A DNA stretch of 64,000 nucleotides from NCBI RefSeq assembly GCF_003966975.1, contig NZ_AP018437.1, forward strand, positions 1,736,001 to 1,800,000, given 5' to 3'. How positions within the stretch are numbered: the stretch's first letter is position 1; every line of letters starts with the position of its first letter. The stretch comes from Pelolinea submarina. Lineage in GTDB: Bacteria; Chloroflexota; Anaerolineae; Anaerolineales; Anaerolineaceae. This document shows, piece after piece, positions 61,765 through 64,000 of the stretch. Both the position numbers and the translations under genes were made by a program. The notes beneath the pieces are model-generated. The model searched no databases. It worked only from the letters and a program-made list of their open reading frames with translations, and was not told where the DNA came from.

Positions 61765-63105
61765 ATGCTTAATTTCCTCAGCTCCATCACTGCCGCCAGC
61801 ATCTTGCCGTATGGCATTCTATGGCTGGCAACCTTCGCAGAGGGACCGATTACCTTATTAGCAGCCGGGGCCGGGATTGCGGTAGGAAAACTGCTGCCCT
61901 TACCCGCTTATTTGGCGATTGTTACGGGCAATCTGACGGCTGACATGGGTTGGTACAGCCTGGGCCGATTTGGCAAGCCTGAATGGATTGAACGTATTAC
62001 CGCAAAATTAAAGATAAACCCGGCCAGCATCGAAGAGCTGAGCGAAAACATCCAGAAGTTTGCACCGCGCATGGTATTCCTGTCTAAAATGACGGTTGGA
62101 TTACCCATCCCGACTTTGATCGCGGTCGGTTTGGAACGGGTGGCTGCGCGGCGCTGGGTTGCGCTATTGGTGCTGGGTGAATTAATCAAGTCGGCGATCT
62201 TTATCACGCTGGGATTTCTGTTCGCCGAGGGCATCCAACACACTTACGGTATCGTGCAGATTGTGCTGTGGGTGATTACGATCGTATTAATGATAGCGGG
62301 AATAATCTACTTCAAATTTTCCAACAAAAATAAGAATACTCCGGCAGCCGCTCAGCGGTTTCTGGCTGGAGAGAGCGGTTCGGCGCAAGAAAGGAAAGCA
62401 GGAATGAACGCGAAAAAGGAAAATAAGGGCCTGGTTTTAATAGCAGCCTATAACGAAGAACGGCGCATTGGCGATGTGGTGTGCACGGCTAAAGCCTACC
62501 TGCCGGTGTTGGTGGTGGACGACGGCTCCACAGACGAAACCGCCAGACAGGCTAAAAAAGCCGGCGCGATGGTCAACTCTTACCGCAAGAATCAGGGCAA
62601 GGGCGTTGCGCTGCAGACCGGCATCCGCCAGGCTCTGGACGCGGGCTACGATTTCATCATCACACTGGACGGCGACGGCCAGCACGACCCGCAGGAGATC
62701 CCGGCTTTCCTGGAAGCTTACCGCAACGGTCGGCAGGACCTGATCATCGGCAAGCGCGATTTCCGCAAGATGCCGACCGTGCGGCGCATCAGCAACACGC
62801 TGGGCACGCTGTTATTTTCGTGGGCGGTGGCGCACCGCATCCCGGACAACCAATCCGGCTACCGCCTGGTCAGCCGCCGGCTGATGGAAGTGCTGCACAA
62901 ATCGGCGGAGCCCGGTTACGAATTTGAGGTGGAGATGATTGTGTACTGCCTGATGCACAACTATCCGATCGGTTGGGTGGGCATCCGCACCATTTATGGC
63001 GACGAAAAGAGCAAGATCCGCCCGCTGCACCATCTGCGCAAGTTCATCCAGGTGTCCTTGCGGGCGCGCAGCTTGATGCGGCGTTCTGTTCTGACGGATA
63101 ATTAA
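61765..63105 (+). CDS. DedA/SNARE-associated domain fused to a GT2 glycosyltransferase
   Basis: 446 residues in one frame. Residues 1-185: DedA-like membrane domain (about four or five TM helices; FAEGPITLLAAGAGIAVGKL; GNLTADMGWYSLGRFGK; FLSKMTVGLPIPTLIAVGL). Linker about 186-218. Residues 219-446: GT2 domain with LVLIAAYNEERRIGDVV, VVDDGSTDETARQ, TLDGDGQHDPQEIP and DNQSGYRLVSRRLMEV (dolichol-phosphate mannosyltransferase-type). The start is after GGAAGGACC. Two known families, no frame change between: a fusion, or two genes merged. A lipid-carrier role fits both halves. Confidence 0.83.
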   Translation: MLNFLSSITAASILPYGILWLATFAEGPITLLAAGAGIAVGKLLPLPAYLAIVTGNLTADMGWYSLGRFGKPEWIERITAKLKINPASIEELSENIQKFAPRMVFLSKMTVGLPIPTLIAVGLERVAARRWVALLVLGELIKSAIFITLGFLFAEGIQHTYGIVQIVLWVITIVLMIAGIIYFKFSNKNKNTPAAAQRFLAGESGSAQERKAGMNAKKENKGLVLIAAYNEERRIGDVVCTAKAYLPVLVVDDGSTDETARQAKKAGAMVNSYRKNQGKGVALQTGIRQALDAGYDFIITLDGDGQHDPQEIPAFLEAYRNGRQDLIIGKRDFRKMPTVRRISNTLGTLLFSWAVAHRIPDNQSGYRLVSRRLMEVLHKSAEPGYEFEVEMIVYCLMHNYPIGWVGIRTIYGDEKSKIRPLHHLRKFIQVSLRARSLMRRSVLTDN

Positions 63106-63128
63106 TGGGGGAATTGTAAAAAAAGAAG

Positions 63129-63202
63129 TGGGCGGAACAGGGCTCGAACCTGCGACCTCATCTGTGTAAGAGATGCGCTCTGACCAACTGAGCTACCCGC
63201 CC
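63129..63202 (-). tRNA. tRNA-Val (anticodon TAC)
   Basis: Minus strand: acceptor GGGCGGG pairs TCCGCCC, D arm GCTC...GAGC, anticodon stem CATCT/AGATG with loop CTTACAC (TAC), T arm GCAGG-TTCGAGC-CCTGT. Discriminator A; CCA is not encoded. Confidence 0.93.
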
Positions 63203-63393
63203 GAAGCAGCCATAATTATAACTGGAAATTCATAACAAGCAACTCTCCAGAAGAAGATTTCGTGAACGCGGTTGTCCCTTCGACGCCCCACGCTTTGCTC
63301 TGGGCAGGTGCTCAGGGCGCGGCCGCTGAGATTGACGAAAAAAGGCGGGAATACCCACAAATAATGAGTACAGGATAGTTCCCGCCCTATGAC

Positions 63394-64000
63394 TTATGCT
63401 TTTTCCAAAGCCTGGTCCAAATCCCACAGGATATCCTCAATGTCTTCCAAGCCGATGCTCAAACGGATGAACTCAGGCGAGATGCCGGAAGCCTTTTGCT
63501 GTTCCTCATTGAGCTGGCCGTGAGTGGTGGAGCCGGGGTGAATGGCCAGGCTGCGCGCGTCGCCGACGTTGGCTAAATGCGTGAATACCTGCAGGTTGTC
63601 AATGAAGCGGGCGCCGGCCGCGATACCGCCCTTTATGCCGAATCCTAAAATGCTGCCGGGGCCTTTGGGCAGGTATTTCTGCGAAGCGGCATGGTAAGGG
63701 CTATCCTCCAGGCCGGGGTAGGCCACCCATTCCACCTTGGGGTGCGTTTCAAGGAACTCCGCGACCTTTTGGGCGTTGGCGACGTGGCACTCCATGCGCA
63801 GGCTGAGCGTTTCCAGCCCCAGCAGGAACAGGAAGGCGTTAAAAGGCGACAGGCAGCTGCCCAGGTCGCGCATGACTTGTACACGGGCCTTTTTAATGAA
63901 GGCATCCTCTCCCAATGCGGCAAACACCAGGCCGTGGTAGGAATCATCGGGCTGGTTGAAGTTGGGGAAGCGCGGATTGCCGGCCCATTGGAAGTTTCCG
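63394..64000 (-). CDS. O-acetylhomoserine sulfhydrylase / Cys-Met metabolism PLP enzyme, C-terminal part (cut by right edge)
   Basis: About the last 200 residues are visible. The fragment opens NFQWAGNPRFPNFNQPDDSYHGLVF. GSCLSPFNAFLFLLGLETLSLRM, ANVGDARSLAIHPGSTTHGQL and FIRLSIGLEDIEDILWDL are standard for MetY/O-acetylhomoserine sulfhydrylase and match that long-family C-terminus. It converts O-acetylhomoserine plus sulfide to homocysteine, the substrate of metE at 30870. The catalytic lysine lies beyond the edge. Confidence 0.85.
   Translation of the reverse strand, partial: GNFQWAGNPRFPNFNQPDDSYHGLVFAALGEDAFIKKARVQVMRDLGSCLSPFNAFLFLLGLETLSLRMECHVANAQKVAEFLETHPKVEWVAYPGLEDSPYHAASQKYLPKGPGSILGFGIKGGIAAGARFIDNLQVFTHLANVGDARSLAIHPGSTTHGQLNEEQQKASGISPEFIRLSIGLEDIEDILWDLDQALEKA

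Overview
The window looks like a chromosome segment from a Chloroflexota bacterium, most likely class Anaerolineae. The basis is inference from gene content. It carries an amino-group-carrier (LysW type) arginine/lysine operon. It also has Thr/Pro-repeat lipoproteins, a COG2403-type cyclic-2,3-diphosphoglycerate-synthetase-like GTPase, RNase Y with RecX, and nearly 50% GC core genes interrupted by AT-rich accessory patches. No rRNA, prophage, CRISPR array or recognisable transposase was seen.

Layout. 1-3431 (minus): carrier-protein operon lysW-lysX-lysY-lysZ-aminotransferase. It sits behind a promoter, a short Arg-rich leader ORF and a terminator that can refold, which I read as a classical attenuator. 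3772-4302 (minus): fluoride exporter with a structured, terminator-bearing leader. 4396-10371 (plus): rpsT, argS, a COG2403 GTPase, obg and nadD, with a repeat-filled 555-base gap before obg. 10445-15455 (plus): envelope genes (Thr/Pro lipoprotein, Wzz-like, O-antigen-ligase-like, secreted metalloprotease). 15448-25695 (minus): small membrane proteins and a PfkB kinase, then a surface-sugar operon in transcription order rfbB-rfbA-two tandem GT-C-like proteins-GT2-sugar aminotransferase. 26061-28227 (plus): recX-rny. 28294-33839 (minus): metallo-beta-lactamase-fold hydrolase, esterase, M24 peptidase, metE and a DtxR/MntR-type repressor. 34044-41155 (plus, with one minus gene): map, an MFS transporter, a beta-lactamase-like protein on minus, a cNMP/bPH2 membrane protein, def and recF. 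rsmG (minus) converges on recF.

41908-45404 is an AT-rich accessory patch (HEPN/DUF4145-like pair, GIY-YIG-like protein, a single-TM protein) around a HAD hydrolase. It ends at two tRNA-Ala genes, which are followed directly by a leucine T-box and leuS. 48582-54234: LysE-type exporter, two GH25 muramidases, SMP-30 lactonase, pncB, mobB and a 50-residue protein.

54260-58646 is a second accessory patch. Two CPBP-family membrane protease genes each lie between a complete copy and a broken or partial copy of the neighbouring core-gene end. The first has mobB tail plus small ORF on both sides. The second has the C-terminus of a lipoprotein on both sides. A WD40 membrane protein and an orphan gene lie between them. 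58762-64000: lipoprotein, Gly-rich small membrane protein, NAGPA-domain protein, a DedA-GT2 fusion, tRNA-Val, and the end of an O-acetylhomoserine sulfhydrylase cut by the right edge.

How the genes work together: amino-acid supply and charging recur (arginine operon with Arg-codon attenuator, argS, metE/metY, leucine T-box with leuS). A surface-polysaccharide pathway occupies about 15 kb. The most novel-looking items are the Arg-codon attenuator and the two CPBP genes framed by partial duplications.
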